From: Trichomonas vaginalis G3
Lineage: Eukaryota; Parabasalia; Trichomonadida; Trichomonadidae
Reading direction: 5' to 3'
Length of the DNA: 64,000 nt
Assembly (NCBI RefSeq): GCF_026262505.1
Contig: NC_067206.1
Span: forward strand, 26,861,896-26,925,895
In this document: positions 18,531 through 28,763 of the stretch, piece by piece
How positions within the stretch are numbered: the first letter of the stretch is position 1
Layout of the letters: every line of letters starts with the position of its first letter
Position numbers and translations under genes: made by a program
Notes under the pieces: generated by a model
The model's database searches: none
What the model saw: only the letters and a program-made list of their open reading frames with translations
Told to the model about the DNA's origin: nothing

Positions 18531-19667
18531 ATGAACGAGAAAATATTAAATCCAAGCAGAAAACCACAAATGAAAGTCGTTGTGATCGACTTAGGTTCAG
18601 ATAGAATAAAGGTTGGTATATCGGGTGATGATATTCCTCGCCATTTCGTAAAATCTGTTTTTGGCACATTAAAAACTTTTGATATCAAAGGGCATAATAT
18701 TGATTTTTTTGTTGGACAAGAAGCGATAGAGAAATCAGATCCGAATTCACTCTATAATCCATTCAAGAACGGCTATATTACGAATCCAGATGATATTGAA
18801 AGATTATTTCACTATATCTTCGAAAAAGAAATACATATTAATCCAGAAAAGAAATCAGTTATTATATCTACACCATTAAATGGTCCTCAATCACAAAGAA
18901 ATATCATTGCAGAAATTTTATTTGAAAAATATAAAATTGGATCATTACACATATCCACACCAAATACTCTTGGTATGTACACTACTTCGCGATTTACAGG
19001 AACAGTTGTTGACTGTGGAGAAAGTTTTACTGAAATTGCCTCGATTTATGACATGCTTACAGTACCTCAGGCTTCTATTGTATCTGATATTGCTGGATCC
19101 ACTCTAACTACTCAATTACAAAAAATTGTCAAAGATTCAAATTATCTTTTTGCTAGAGCTAACGGAAAAGAGCATGTCCGTGAATTAAAAGAGAAAACAT
19201 GCTTAGTTCGAAAGAAAAATGATGAAACTGAGTTACCTCAAATTGATTACTTAATTAAACCTGAAGTATCAGTTAAAATAGGTGATGAACGTGCAAAAGC
19301 AACAGAAGTTTTATTTTCACCAGATAAATTTGGATTGAAAGGAAGAGGAATACCAACATTGATATTTGACAGTATTATGCGTTGCGATATCTCATTGCGG
19401 CATGAATTATTTGGAAATATTGTTCTTACTGGTGGTACTACACTTTTGGAAGGATTCCAGCAAAGAATTCAAGAAGAATTACAAGAAATTTTGGAATCCG
19501 AGCATATTAAGAGTCAAGTGAATGTTGTTGCACTTGCAAATCGTGAGTATGCATCATGGATTGGTGGATCAATATTAGGAAGCTTAGAATCATATCCAAA
19601 TCTCTTGGCTTATAAAGATGAATATCTTGAGCTCGGAGCTTCATTAATTGCAAGTAGATTTTATTAA
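18531..19667 (+). CDS. divergent actin-related protein, 378 residues
   Basis: Actin-fold landmarks in order: phosphate-1 loop (VIDLGSDRIKVGISGDDIPRH), FVGQEAIEK (actin YVGDEAQSK), phosphate-2 loop (TVVDCGESFTEI), the adenosine-loop region NIVLTGGTTLLEGF, and the C-terminal YASWIGGSILGSL. Length matches actin. Divergence is large (GISGDD for AGFAGDD, and VDCGES for VDSGDG), so this is an Arp and not conventional actin; the class (Arp2/3, chromatin or dynactin type) cannot be told by eye. ATG 18531 is used; an inner Met (MKVVVIDLG, residue 13) is also possible. It is divergent from the ASH gene, 127 bases apart. Confidence 0.75.
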   Translation: MNEKILNPSRKPQMKVVVIDLGSDRIKVGISGDDIPRHFVKSVFGTLKTFDIKGHNIDFFVGQEAIEKSDPNSLYNPFKNGYITNPDDIERLFHYIFEKEIHINPEKKSVIISTPLNGPQSQRNIIAEILFEKYKIGSLHISTPNTLGMYTTSRFTGTVVDCGESFTEIASIYDMLTVPQASIVSDIAGSTLTTQLQKIVKDSNYLFARANGKEHVRELKEKTCLVRKKNDETELPQIDYLIKPEVSVKIGDERAKATEVLFSPDKFGLKGRGIPTLIFDSIMRCDISLRHELFGNIVLTGGTTLLEGFQQRIQEELQEILESEHIKSQVNVVALANREYASWIGGSILGSLESYPNLLAYKDEYLELGASLIASRFY

Positions 19668-19798
19668 TTATTGTTGTACTTAAACTGTTTAGTTCTTTAT
19701 TTTTGAATAAATTTTGTTTTTACAGAAATTTAAAAATATAATTAAAAAAATCTTGAATTGTAAGTTAATAGATGTTGCTGTTGCATACAGTAAGATTT

Positions 19799-20212
19799 TT
19801 ATTTGCCGAAAACTAAAGCGATCTCACGAGCAGCTGTTGCTGGAGCATCAGAACCGTGGCAAAGGTTCTCTGTTGTGGAGCGAGCATAGAGGGCACGAAG
19901 TGAGTTTGGTGCCTTCTCAACAGCGACTTCCTTCTTTGTCGGGCCAATGATTTCACGCCATTTGGCGATAGCGTTTGGACCAGCGAGTTCAAGAGCGACA
20001 ATTGTGCCAGATGTCATGTATCCAGCAAGATCAGCAAAGAATGCCTTGCCAACGTGCTCAGCATAGAACTTTGAAGCGAATTCCATGTCCATCTTCATTG
20101 TCTTCATTTGGACAATGTGGAGGCCCTCTTCCTCAATGCGATCGATAACTTTACCCCAGTACTTTTCATATCCTGGTTTAATCATAGCATAAGTATGCTG
20201 TTCTTCAGCCAT
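19799..20212 (-). CDS. ndk: nucleoside diphosphate kinase, 137 residues
   Basis: Transfers the terminal phosphate of ATP to NDPs through a phospho-histidine. All hallmarks are visible: TYAMIKPG near the start, the Kpn-loop region, NSLRALYARSTTENLCHGSD with the catalytic His, and a C-terminal glutamate-poor tail (AREIALVFGK). The start is taken at MAEEQHTY (20212), not the in-frame Met 22 codons upstream, because the initiator TCACTTT lies at 20220-20226 on the minus strand, 8 bases before this ATG; this also gives the usual NDK length. The stop reads TAAAAA. The residues around NSLRAL are encoded by a 16-bp string identical to part of the Maverick terminal hairpin. Confidence 0.95.
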   Translation of the reverse strand: MAEEQHTYAMIKPGYEKYWGKVIDRIEEEGLHIVQMKTMKMDMEFASKFYAEHVGKAFFADLAGYMTSGTIVALELAGPNAIAKWREIIGPTKKEVAVEKAPNSLRALYARSTTENLCHGSDAPATAAREIALVFGK

Positions 20213-20219
20213 TTCAACT

Positions 20220-20228
20220 AAAGTGAAG
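20220..20228 (-). promoter_or_regulatory. initiator (Inr) of the NDK gene
   Basis: TTCACTTTA on the minus strand, ending about 7 bases before ATG 20212. It matches the trichomonad TCA(C/T)TTT initiator at which transcription begins at the A, and it decides between the two candidate start codons. Confidence 0.65.
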
Positions 20229-20545
20229 AGACCATATTTCAAACAATTTTTCGGTTTCTCCAAAATTTGATTTTTCATTTTATTATTTATTGAATAATAT
20301 GTGAATAATATTTAGCGATAATTAATCGTTTTGTGATTCTCAATTTTTAATCTATATTCAATTTTTGTGAAAATAATTAGCCTGACGTTCAATGTTTATT
20401 CAAAATTGAAATAATCTGACCACACACTTAGTTTTGAATGCCAAACGATGAATCACCTATTGCACATGTATGAATATATAATATTTTATCGAATCAATGT
20501 TCTAAAATATAATAAATCGTGAAAAAATATAAAGATAAATGTAAT

Positions 20546-20903
20546 TTAGGCAATGTTTGTATTAACATCAGAATAATCTAGGGAATAGCTTGCTATACCA
20601 AATAGAGTGTGATCCAATCTGTCATATTCTACACTTTTTTGAATTCCATCTCCAGGATGTTGATGCATAATTAAGTGAAGTACATCCATAATAGTCAACA
20701 TTTTCTTTACCAAAATAGCTGAAGACTGATGTAAATATATCGCAAGTCTTATAGTCGCAAATACCACAATGCATTCGGTTATTTGGATATATCAAAACCA
20801 ACCAAGAGTATCAATTTTCATAATGATAATTATCATGGCTTGGAATATAGGCATTTCTTTGGAGATATTGAATTATCTTCAGTTTTATTATAATTTCTAC
20901 CAT
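20546..20903 (-). pseudogene. small decayed host gene (about 118 codons), family unknown
   Basis: From ATG 20903 the minus strand reads MVEIIIKLKIIQYLQRNAYI..., meets one in-frame TGA (near 20822), continues in the same frame with protein-like sequence (YSWLVLIYPNNRMHCGICDY ... FGKENVDYYGCTSLNYA), then changes frame near 20660 and continues HQHPGDGIQKSVEYDRLDHT to a stop at 20546. The composition is clearly coding-like, and YYGCTSLNYA recalls an ankyrin-type turn, but no family can be named. It is probably a fragment of a multigene family member. Confidence 0.5.
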
Positions 20904-21274
20904 ATAAATGTGATTAAAGTTAGCTTCATATTTATTAAAATATAAGAAATTCAAAACATAGCACAACACTCATGTACATTGATTGAAAAATAGATGAAAT
21001 TTTTGTGATTATATTCAAATATGAAACATTTCATAACAAAATAGAATATAATTTTTGGTCTATTCCACCAAGTAGTTTGAGAGGGCTAACTTAGTTCTCT
21101 ATTGAATGGAATACTGTCCAATAAATTTCATCAATATGCGATTTGATGTCGGAAAAATTATAAAATTTTATTATGATTTACTGTACGATTCTTGCGTTCA
21201 ATGCATTTTGGAAGTATTTGCGGCTTGTATATCGTATTTAGATTTCCTAATCTCTGGATGGAAAAATCCATCTG
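20904..21274. other. intergenic, nothing recognised
   Basis: AT-rich spacer between the decayed gene and eIF2-beta. An open frame runs in from 21106 upstream of the eIF2-beta ATG, but it lies before the initiator and is not likely translated. 20279-20545 is likewise empty. Confidence 0.5.
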
Positions 21275-21284
21275 TCACTTTTGG
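21275..21284 (+). promoter_or_regulatory. initiator of the eIF2-beta gene
   Basis: TCACTTTTGG at 21275-21284, 16 bases before ATG 21301; an exact trichomonad-type initiator. It places the transcription start inside the upstream open frame and so fixes the start codon. Confidence 0.65.
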
Positions 21285-21300
21285 ACAAAAATTTTTTATC

Positions 21301-21876
21301 ATGGCTGAACCATTACTCGGCACATTCGACGAAAAAGCATACAAGAAGCGCAAGCACTGGCGTATTGATGTTGAAGAAGAAGCTCGTAACTGCGCTGGCA
21401 GTGATAATGTTATCTTAGCTTCATACTCTGATTTATTGCAGCGCGTTTTCAACTCAATGCAAAAGAACCCAGAAGATGATAACCGCGCCCGTAAGATCGC
21501 CTTACCAAACCCACAAATCGATCGTAAGGGTAAGAAGACAATTTTCGCCAACTTTACAACAATCTGCGACCAGCTCAAGCGTTCCCCAGAGCACGTTAAG
21601 CAATACATCAATACAGAGCAGAATGCAGACTCATCAATCGATGGAAATGGCGCTTTGATTATCTCTGGCCGTCTCCAGCAATCCCAAATCGAAAAGCTTA
21701 TGCTTAACTATATTCTTACATACGTTCAGTGCCCAGTTTGCCATAGCACTGATACAAAGTTAGAAAAGCAGAACCGTCTTCAGTTTATCAAATGTAATAC
21801 TTGCACAGCTCAGCGTGCTGTTCAACAAATTAAGGGTGGCTTCGTAGCAAATACAAACAAGCGCTCTCGCCGTTAA
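21301..21876 (+). CDS. translation initiation factor eIF2 beta subunit, 191 residues
   Basis: Part of the eIF2 heterotrimer that carries initiator Met-tRNA to the ribosome. The conserved core is visible: RKIALPNPQIDRKGKKTIFANF, DQLKRSPEHVKQYIN, GALIISGRLQQSQIEKLMLNYIL, then a C4 zinc ribbon (CPVCHS ... CNTC). The N-terminus is short and lacks the poly-lysine K-boxes of yeast and animal eIF2-beta that bind eIF5 and eIF2B-epsilon, giving an archaeal-sized protein. eIF5 shares this domain but carries extra C-terminal sequence, so eIF2-beta is preferred. Start at 21301 (MAEPLLGTF) is fixed by the initiator at 21275. Confidence 0.85.
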   Translation: MAEPLLGTFDEKAYKKRKHWRIDVEEEARNCAGSDNVILASYSDLLQRVFNSMQKNPEDDNRARKIALPNPQIDRKGKKTIFANFTTICDQLKRSPEHVKQYINTEQNADSSIDGNGALIISGRLQQSQIEKLMLNYILTYVQCPVCHSTDTKLEKQNRLQFIKCNTCTAQRAVQQIKGGFVANTNKRSRR

Positions 21877-22293
21877 TTTTATCACGTTTTCTTCTAATAA
21901 TAAAATTAGAAATTTTATTATACATTTTTTATTAACTTCAAAATCTTTAATATATGATCTTGTCTATCCTTCATCATTGTGACAAAACATATTACCTATG
22001 ACAAAATTTTCAAAAGCACGCTGGTATTCAGCGTTATAAGCTTCAACAATCATATATTTTGTTTGGCGTAAATTATTTATATGTGCGATTGTATTTAAAT
22101 ACGTGCAGGAATAAGAAAGAATTAATTTTCATTAAACATTCCTCTCTTATCATAGTCATTTAACATACATGTAATTAGTACAACTGATCCATGGTGCTTT
22201 TGTTGAATTAGTTAATCAAAATGTTGTAGAAATGTTAAAAAAAAAAAATTAATAATATATTCTAAATTAAATTTTACAAACAAAATAAAATAA
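21877..22293. other. intergenic, convergent gene ends
   Basis: AT-rich spacer between the 3' ends of eIF2-beta and the coiled-coil gene. No gene, repeat or RNA signal recognised. Confidence 0.5.
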
Positions 22294-25143
22294 TCATTCA
22301 AGATTAAGTGGTGGAAGAGTTGGTTTAAAGGTCTTATAGAGCGCCTTATTATTTTCATCAGATAATTTAACATCTCTTACTGCAAGTTGCAATTTAACAA
22401 TTTCTTTTTCTAAATGTTTCATGTGCTTGGCCAAAATAGGGCATTTGTCACAAACGATGTTGTAATAATCATTTAATTTTTGCTTTTTGTCGCTGTTTTC
22501 TGTCATTAGCTTCATACAATAGTCATTGATCTCGTGTACTTCTTCTTGATGCTTTTCAGCTAAGTTCTTCATCTCTAATTCGAAATCAGCAACTTTCTTT
22601 AGCTTATCTTCATCAAATTGTTCCATTTTCTGGCGTATTTCGGCCATATGCTTTCCTTCTTTTGATCTCAAGATTTGTGAGTACTTGTTCTCTTGCTGAG
22701 ACAATTCTTTGTTCAAATCATTTTTGAGACGTTCGACCATTGATGCTGTTTCGCCTCTTAATGTGTCTTCCATAGCCGCATTTGCTGATTCTACGACGAA
22801 CAAATCGTTTTTCATGAACTCCAATTGTAGTTCAAGCTCATTTTGAATCTGATGAAGTTGGGCCATTCTTTCATCGTTCTTTTGCTTCTCGCCCAATATT
22901 AATGGTTGGAATTCCTCTTTGATCTTCTTCTGGATTTCGGACTTGGATTGGTCCAAGTGCTCTTTTAGATGGAATAATTTGTCTTCAACAGCTTCAATTT
23001 GCTTGGCTCTCTTCTTTAGTTCATGTTCATTGACTTCGAATTGAGATTCTAACTCCGAAATCTGCTTTTCTTTCTCTTCTACGATGTTTTTGAGATCAGA
23101 TAATTCTTGTTCACTCTTTTTCTCAGTTTCTTTAACAGCACTTTGATATTCAACAGTTGTAGTTTCCAATTTCTGCTTTAATTTGTTGATATGGTCAACT
23201 GCTGCTTGGAAATCGTTCTTAGATTCATCTAACATCCTCAATGCTCTTGTTTGTTCAGCACGCATCTCTTTTGTATCAGCTAAGAAGTCTTTTCGCCACA
23301 TGTCTAATTGAGAATCAATAAATTGTTGGGTGGCAAAGGAAGGTCGAACTCTGGCGGTTGTTACGGGCGTTCTTTGTGACGATAGATTAGATGTAGGGGT
23401 TTGATTTTGAAAACTTACTGCCATTGACTGAGTTTTCTTAACACCACCGCCATCTCTGTATGGGTTTGTTGATAAAGGAGATTCCATGTCTTGTTTTGGG
23501 AAAGAGAGCTGAGATAACTGAGTTTCAAGAGCTCTCATTTGATTTTCAAGATTTCTTTGCTCTTCTTCGTGGATTTTTCGGAGTTCTGCAATCTTTGCTT
23601 CAACAGCTGCTTGAACTTTCTTGTTTAATTCGTTCTGAAGACTTGATGCCAAAAGATTTTCTTCAGTTAAGAGTTTCTTTTTGTATTCTGCGACATCATT
23701 CATTGTAGAATTCTCTACTTGGTTATTTTCGGTAATAATGGAATCAAGTTCTGACCTTAAAGCTGTGATTTTAGAAATATAATATTTTTCTTCGAGTTCG
23801 CTCTTCTTTTTCGCACTATCTATATTGGCTTGCATCTTTTTCTTTATATCTTCTCTATCTTGGTCCCAAGTTGACTTAACATTCTCGATTTCTTCTTTAA
23901 TTTTTCCTTTTTCTTCTTCAAACTCTGCAAGAACACGCTCTTGTTCAACTTTAAGTGCTGCAAGCTTATCAGAACTCGATCCTGACTTATCATTTATCTT
24001 CTGTTTCATTGCTTCAGCTTCTTGTTCATTTTTATCTCGAAGATTTGCCAAAGCTTCATTTAATTTGTCCAATTTTGTATGGAATTCTTCTTCAATCTTC
24101 TTTTTGGCATCTTCAACATCAGTTGGCCTTCTATTAATGATATCTTTGATATTTTTCTCATAAACTGTTGCCAAATTTAGTTTTTCCTCTTCCATTGTGA
24201 CTCTTTGAGATTGGTATGTTGTATCTGCAACGCCAATTTGTCTTCTCAAGTCTTCTATTTTCATATTTAATAATTTTACATCTGCATCGTATAATTCGTC
24301 TTCATCTGCGAAATCTTCCTTCAGTTTCTTCTGTCTTTCTCTCCATTGCCTATCATATTCAGGTCCAAGACTCGAATGAGCCTTAAAAACTTCATTAAAT
24401 TCTTTTTCTAATTCTGCAGCTTTCTTTTCATCACCTGCAAGCTTGGACATGATTGATTGTCGATGCTGGTTAAGAGTTTCATTGTTTTTCTGCTTGAGTT
24501 GTTGTAATTCGCTGTCTCTTGTATCAGTAATTTGCTTTAAATCAGCTTTTGTCTTTTCAAGTGATGTTTGTGTTAAATTAAATGCTTCTTCCTTTTGTGT
24601 AATCATTTTCTGGAAATGTTCTTTAAGTTGCTCGACTTCTGAATCGAATTTTCCGGTCAAAGATGATTCTGTTTCAGTAAGCTTCTGTTCCATTTGTTTT
24701 AACGTGTCTTTGTATCCATCTTGAAGCTTTTTAACTTGGTATTCGAGTTCTACTTTCTTGTTTGAGAGGGCGCCAGCTAAATCGTTTTTCGTGCTTTCAA
24801 TTCCGTTCTTTAGACCAATTGTAGAAGCGTCTAATCGATCATTAACGTAATCTAAGTTGTGTAAACATTGTTCGAATTGTTTTTCATAAAGTTTCATGAT
24901 TGAATTTTTCTTAACTTGAATAAAATTCATTAATTTCTTCTGTACAATAGGGGATAGTTCATTCTTTTGCCTTAATTCAGCAAAATTGATGAATTTTTCC
25001 TTCTGCGAGTAGATTAAATCATCAAATTTTGGAATAAAAGGGGAAATACTTTGGGAACTAAACGATGGTTCTTCGGATTTGGTTTTGAATACATCGAATA
25101 CCTCTTGAATGAGGTTGTTTTTCTGTTCAAAAAATGTATTCAT
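22294..25143 (-). CDS. long coiled-coil protein, 949 residues
   Basis: Almost the whole protein is predicted coiled coil rich in Lys, Glu, Gln and Leu: residues about 60-570 and 640-915, separated by a non-helical linker (about 570-640, with SQRTPVTTARVRPSFATQQF). The C-terminal end carries CDKCP and a short Pro-rich tail (KTFKPTLPPLNLE). No motor, kinase or ATPase motif is seen. Candidates by architecture are a cytoskeletal or basal-body fibre protein or a golgin-like tether; family assignment is not possible because coiled coils match nonspecifically. ATG at 25143. The neighbours are unrelated in function. Confidence 0.7.
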   Translation of the reverse strand: MNTFFEQKNNLIQEVFDVFKTKSEEPSFSSQSISPFIPKFDDLIYSQKEKFINFAELRQKNELSPIVQKKLMNFIQVKKNSIMKLYEKQFEQCLHNLDYVNDRLDASTIGLKNGIESTKNDLAGALSNKKVELEYQVKKLQDGYKDTLKQMEQKLTETESSLTGKFDSEVEQLKEHFQKMITQKEEAFNLTQTSLEKTKADLKQITDTRDSELQQLKQKNNETLNQHRQSIMSKLAGDEKKAAELEKEFNEVFKAHSSLGPEYDRQWRERQKKLKEDFADEDELYDADVKLLNMKIEDLRRQIGVADTTYQSQRVTMEEEKLNLATVYEKNIKDIINRRPTDVEDAKKKIEEEFHTKLDKLNEALANLRDKNEQEAEAMKQKINDKSGSSSDKLAALKVEQERVLAEFEEEKGKIKEEIENVKSTWDQDREDIKKKMQANIDSAKKKSELEEKYYISKITALRSELDSIITENNQVENSTMNDVAEYKKKLLTEENLLASSLQNELNKKVQAAVEAKIAELRKIHEEEQRNLENQMRALETQLSQLSFPKQDMESPLSTNPYRDGGGVKKTQSMAVSFQNQTPTSNLSSQRTPVTTARVRPSFATQQFIDSQLDMWRKDFLADTKEMRAEQTRALRMLDESKNDFQAAVDHINKLKQKLETTTVEYQSAVKETEKKSEQELSDLKNIVEEKEKQISELESQFEVNEHELKKRAKQIEAVEDKLFHLKEHLDQSKSEIQKKIKEEFQPLILGEKQKNDERMAQLHQIQNELELQLEFMKNDLFVVESANAAMEDTLRGETASMVERLKNDLNKELSQQENKYSQILRSKEGKHMAEIRQKMEQFDEDKLKKVADFELEMKNLAEKHQEEVHEINDYCMKLMTENSDKKQKLNDYYNIVCDKCPILAKHMKHLEKEIVKLQLAVRDVKLSDENNKALYKTFKPTLPPLNLE

Positions 25144-25275
25144 CCCCTAAAATCTTGAAATAAATTTTTAGTGTCAAAAAAACGTATATAAGAGATGTAA
25201 TGTACCGCAGAAATTCAAGAGTGATACGACACTGATTTTAAATAATTAAAGAAAGTAAAGTTTGATTTAATTCAT

Positions 25276-26347
25276 GTCACTTTTTATTTTTGATTTGGGT
25301 AATCATCTAACTTAGCTGAACACATCAATGAGTCAACTGGAAACACGATAATTTCATTTGACACATCATTCACAGGGAAAATTGAGGTTACATCACGAAC
25401 ATTCACAATAATCGAAAAATATGCTTGCAGGTTTGGAAATTGCACAGCAGTAGATTTAAGTAAATCAGCAATTGAGATTATAAGAGAAGAGGCTTTTGGT
25501 TATTGTAAATTTTTAACAAATTTTACTTTTTCTTCGAGTCTAAAAACCATAGAAGGAAATGGATTATTGTCATGTCCGATTTACTCCATTTTCATACCAA
25601 CCCTTGTGCGTTCAATGTCAGGTTATTCGTTCAATCATTGTTCTAATCTGAATACTCTAGAAGTAGATAAAGGTAATCAATATTTTTGTTCAATGAACAA
25701 TATCATTTTTAATAAAGATATGACTACGATAATTCGAACTCCGAATAATTTTAACTGTAAAATGATTCCTAATCGAGAAAATATTCAAAATTTAGGTATG
25801 TTTATGATGAGTAGCTCCATTATTGAAGAGTTTATTGGTTGGCCCAATATATCAACCATTGGAATCTATGTGTTTCATAGTAATCGTTTCTTGAGATTTG
25901 TTGATATTTCGATGACAAATATCACATCTATTCCTAGTAATTGTTTCAATACATGCGGAAAATTATCCAAGATCCACTTACCAGGTAATCTGAGCTCGAT
26001 ATCAAAATCAGCATTTATCTATTTGCATGTCATTAGAACTATATATACCTTTGAAAGTTGATTTGATTGAAGATAATTCTTTTGCATATAATAATTGTTT
26101 GAAGATGATTGTTTATTTTGGAACTACAGATTTTCAATATAGAAATCTCAGTATCTATTGTCCATTATTATCTGTTGCACGTGTCACTACAACATATCCT
26201 TCTTCAAAATTTGGATTTTTAGATGTTCAAAAGAATGCATATAAAAATGGAATTATTGAAGATATTTGTATTTCATTACAAATTCATTATTCCCATAACT
26301 TTTCTTTTTCCTTCTTTTTATCAATACTAAACTCTTTAATTATATAG
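25276..26347 (+). pseudogene. BspA-like leucine-rich-repeat surface protein gene, copy 1 (frameshifted)
   Basis: Encodes BspA/LRR_5-type repeats (IEIIREEAFGYCKFLTNFTF, SMSGYSFNHCSNLNTLEV, ISTIGIYVFHSNRFLRFVDIS, LSSISKSAFIYLHVIRTIY), a family expanded in trichomonads and thought to lie at the cell surface. The body frame opens near 25313, but no in-frame ATG follows the initiator TCACTTTTT at 25277. Near 26040 a TA-dinucleotide run is 2 bp shorter than in the paralogue at 30591, shifting the frame; the rest (IPLKVDLIEDNSFAYNN ... SILNSLII) continues to 26347. It is therefore a pseudogene or a gene fragment. The paralogue lies at 28764-30898. Confidence 0.75.
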
Positions 26348-26734
26348 ATTTGATTTAAGAGATTATGAAAGATTAATCTTGTCTGACGAAGTTTTTTGAA
26401 AAAAAATTGTGATAGGAGAATTTAGAATGTAATCCTTTTATATCGATAGGTAATAGCATACAAAATTTGATGTTTTTTATTAAAGATTTGAAATATGGAT
26501 TAATAATGATTAATCTTAAGGAGTTTAGAAGTAGTTTTGTTATCTCAATTAAATTGTAATTCAATCCTCTTTACTTTAGATAGAAAAAAAACTTTGATCG
26601 TTCAATTGTTTAAAGATGCAAGATGAAATGCGAATGATCGCGATTTTGAAAATAAAAAAGAAATATAAGTTTTAAATTAAAAAAATTAATCAATAAGATA
26701 TGTTTTCAGATATCAGAATGTTGAATAATAAGGT
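26348..26734. other. intergenic, nothing recognised
   Basis: AT-rich spacer between the 3' ends of the first LRR copy and the ankyrin gene. No gene or repeat seen. Confidence 0.5.
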
Positions 26735-28282
26735 CTATTCTATCTCGGCACCTCTAAGTATTAGGTATTGAGCCATTGCAGTATGATTAAGTCGAACTGC
26801 ATAATAAAGTGGTGTATAACCATACCGATCTACATAATTTATATCAGCTCCAGAAGAGAGTAATAATTGTGCAACATCAATATGATTATGAATCACAGCG
26901 GCCCGTAATGGAGATTGAATAGAACTGTCATTCACCGCGTTATAAAACTTATCTAAATGATTGATATCGAAGTCCTTCGATTTGATATAATTTATTATTT
27001 CTGTTTTACCAGAATTAGATGCAATATCATATGGAGAATCCTCATCTTTATCTTGAACATAAATATTTGCTCCATGAGAAATAAGGAAATCGAACATCAC
27101 CGAGTTATCTGTTTTGACAGTGTAATGGAGTACACTTAAACCTTGATTATCTTTAGCATTGACATTTGCTGAATTTTTAACAAGGAGTTTTACAATTTCT
27201 TATCTGTTTAAGTTAACTGCTATCATCAGAGGAGTTCTCCCTTTGTTATCAGCCAAATTGACATCTGCACCTAATGAAATTAAATATTCCATTATATCAA
27301 TACGATTGTGATCAATTGCTCCAATAACAGCAGTCCATCCATCATTATCTTGTGTATTGAAGTTTTTAACCAATGGCGATAAATACTTCATGAGTTCGAG
27401 AGAATAAAACATAGATGCACTTGGAAAAATTTTGTCATAATCTCTTGTTTGTTCCATAAATAAAGCAAGAGATTCGATATTATTACTTCGTTGACATATA
27501 TCTGGATCAATTTGAATTTTGTATTTGTTGACTAAAAGCATTACCAAATCATTATTGTATGAAAATATTGCATATTCCATGCACTTTTGATTTGGTTTTT
27601 GATACAACAAACATTCATTGATAATTTTGAGATTTCCGCTGAGAAATGAAAGCTTCAGACATTTTTTAGTTATTTCAGAATTGAATTTAGACCTCAAATA
27701 CATAAAACATTCCACAGAACCATAATAACAGCAAAGCTCGAGATAAGAGAAATCCGGTTCTTCTACCATAAAATGGTTTGTTACTGTTTCATTTGGATCA
27801 AACTTTTCTTTGTTGGTGAATTCTTTACATGATTTAATATCATCATTCATAATTGCCTTCATGATTGTGTTGTCTCTAAAAACGCCTAAAGGAGGATTTA
27901 ATTCATTCATAGCCTTATCAACATAACCATTATTTGAGTTTGCTTTAATTCCGTAATCCTTTTCTAAATAGTAGCAAAATGGCGATGAAAGAAGTTCATT
28001 TTTAGCTGTGGGATATTCATCATAAACTTTTTTGAAAATTTTAAAATATAAACTATTATTTTTGTTTTTATATGCAAATAGAACTGAATATAAATTAATT
28101 ATTTGGGCAGGTTGGAAAATATTTGTTTTGATCAAATTGTTTTCAATCATTCCATAAATTTTGTTAATTTCTTCATCAGTTTCGATTTTTGCTTGATGTA
28201 AATCTTTGAATGTATCATGGTATCCTTTCATCATGCGCATTATTGCTTTGTAATGTGTCATTGAGATGGATTTGATGTTCAT
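26735..28282 (-). pseudogene. DUF3447-type ankyrin-repeat protein gene with one in-frame stop (515 codons)
   Basis: From ATG 28282 the frame reads an N-terminal DUF3447-like helical region (SLYFKIFKKVYDEYPTAKNE, FSYLELCCYYGSVECFMYL) followed by ankyrin repeats (DNDGWTAVIGAIDHNRIDIM, ADVNLADNKGRTPLMIAVNL). A TAA at 27200-27202 ends the first part after 360 residues, yet the same frame continues without another stop through four more ankyrin repeats (EIVKLLVKNSANVNAKDNQG, SPLRAAVIHNHIDVAQLLLS, YGYTPLYYAVRLNHTAMAQY) to 26735. The break is one codon (NLNR-stop-EIVKLL). Either a recent pseudogene, a truncated functional protein, or a sequencing error. Ankyrin proteins of this type form one of the largest trichomonad families. 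Confidence 0.8.
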
Positions 28283-28762
28283 TGATTAAAAAAAAATTAA
28301 AATTGAAGCAAAAGTCGTAAAGTTAAAAAATCTATTTCAATGAGATTTAATTACAGTCTCTACTGATTTGATATGAAACCTATTGTTTATTTATTAAAAA
28401 AATACTTTAATTAAAAGAAATTCTCATAATTCAATAAAATTTCATTTAACATTCAAAATAATTATGACTTACACAAATATTTATCAATAAGAATGTTGTT
28501 AAATGTTCGGAAAATTGAAATAATTAACTTGAATTTCATATAAAAGATCAACTGTTATGATAATTGCCTTGACAAGATCGCACATAAAAATTGATACCTT
28601 TATAGTTTCTGAATGATATTTTTAGGATCTGAATCAATAATTTACTTAAAATTCAATTATATATCTATCACCTAAACTCAAAATTCTAGAAATGAAATAA
28701 GACATAGCACAAGGAACCAAAACATATTTGATTTGTAAATTATCTATAGTTCGATAACTTAT
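28283..28762. other. intergenic, nothing recognised
   Basis: AT-rich spacer between the divergent ankyrin gene and the second LRR copy. No gene or RNA recognised. Confidence 0.5.
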
Positions 28763-28763
28763 A

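Noticed and set aside
21106-21300. N-terminal extension of eIF2-beta from 21106
   Set aside because: The initiator at 21275 lies inside it, and MAEPLLGTF matches the expected start.
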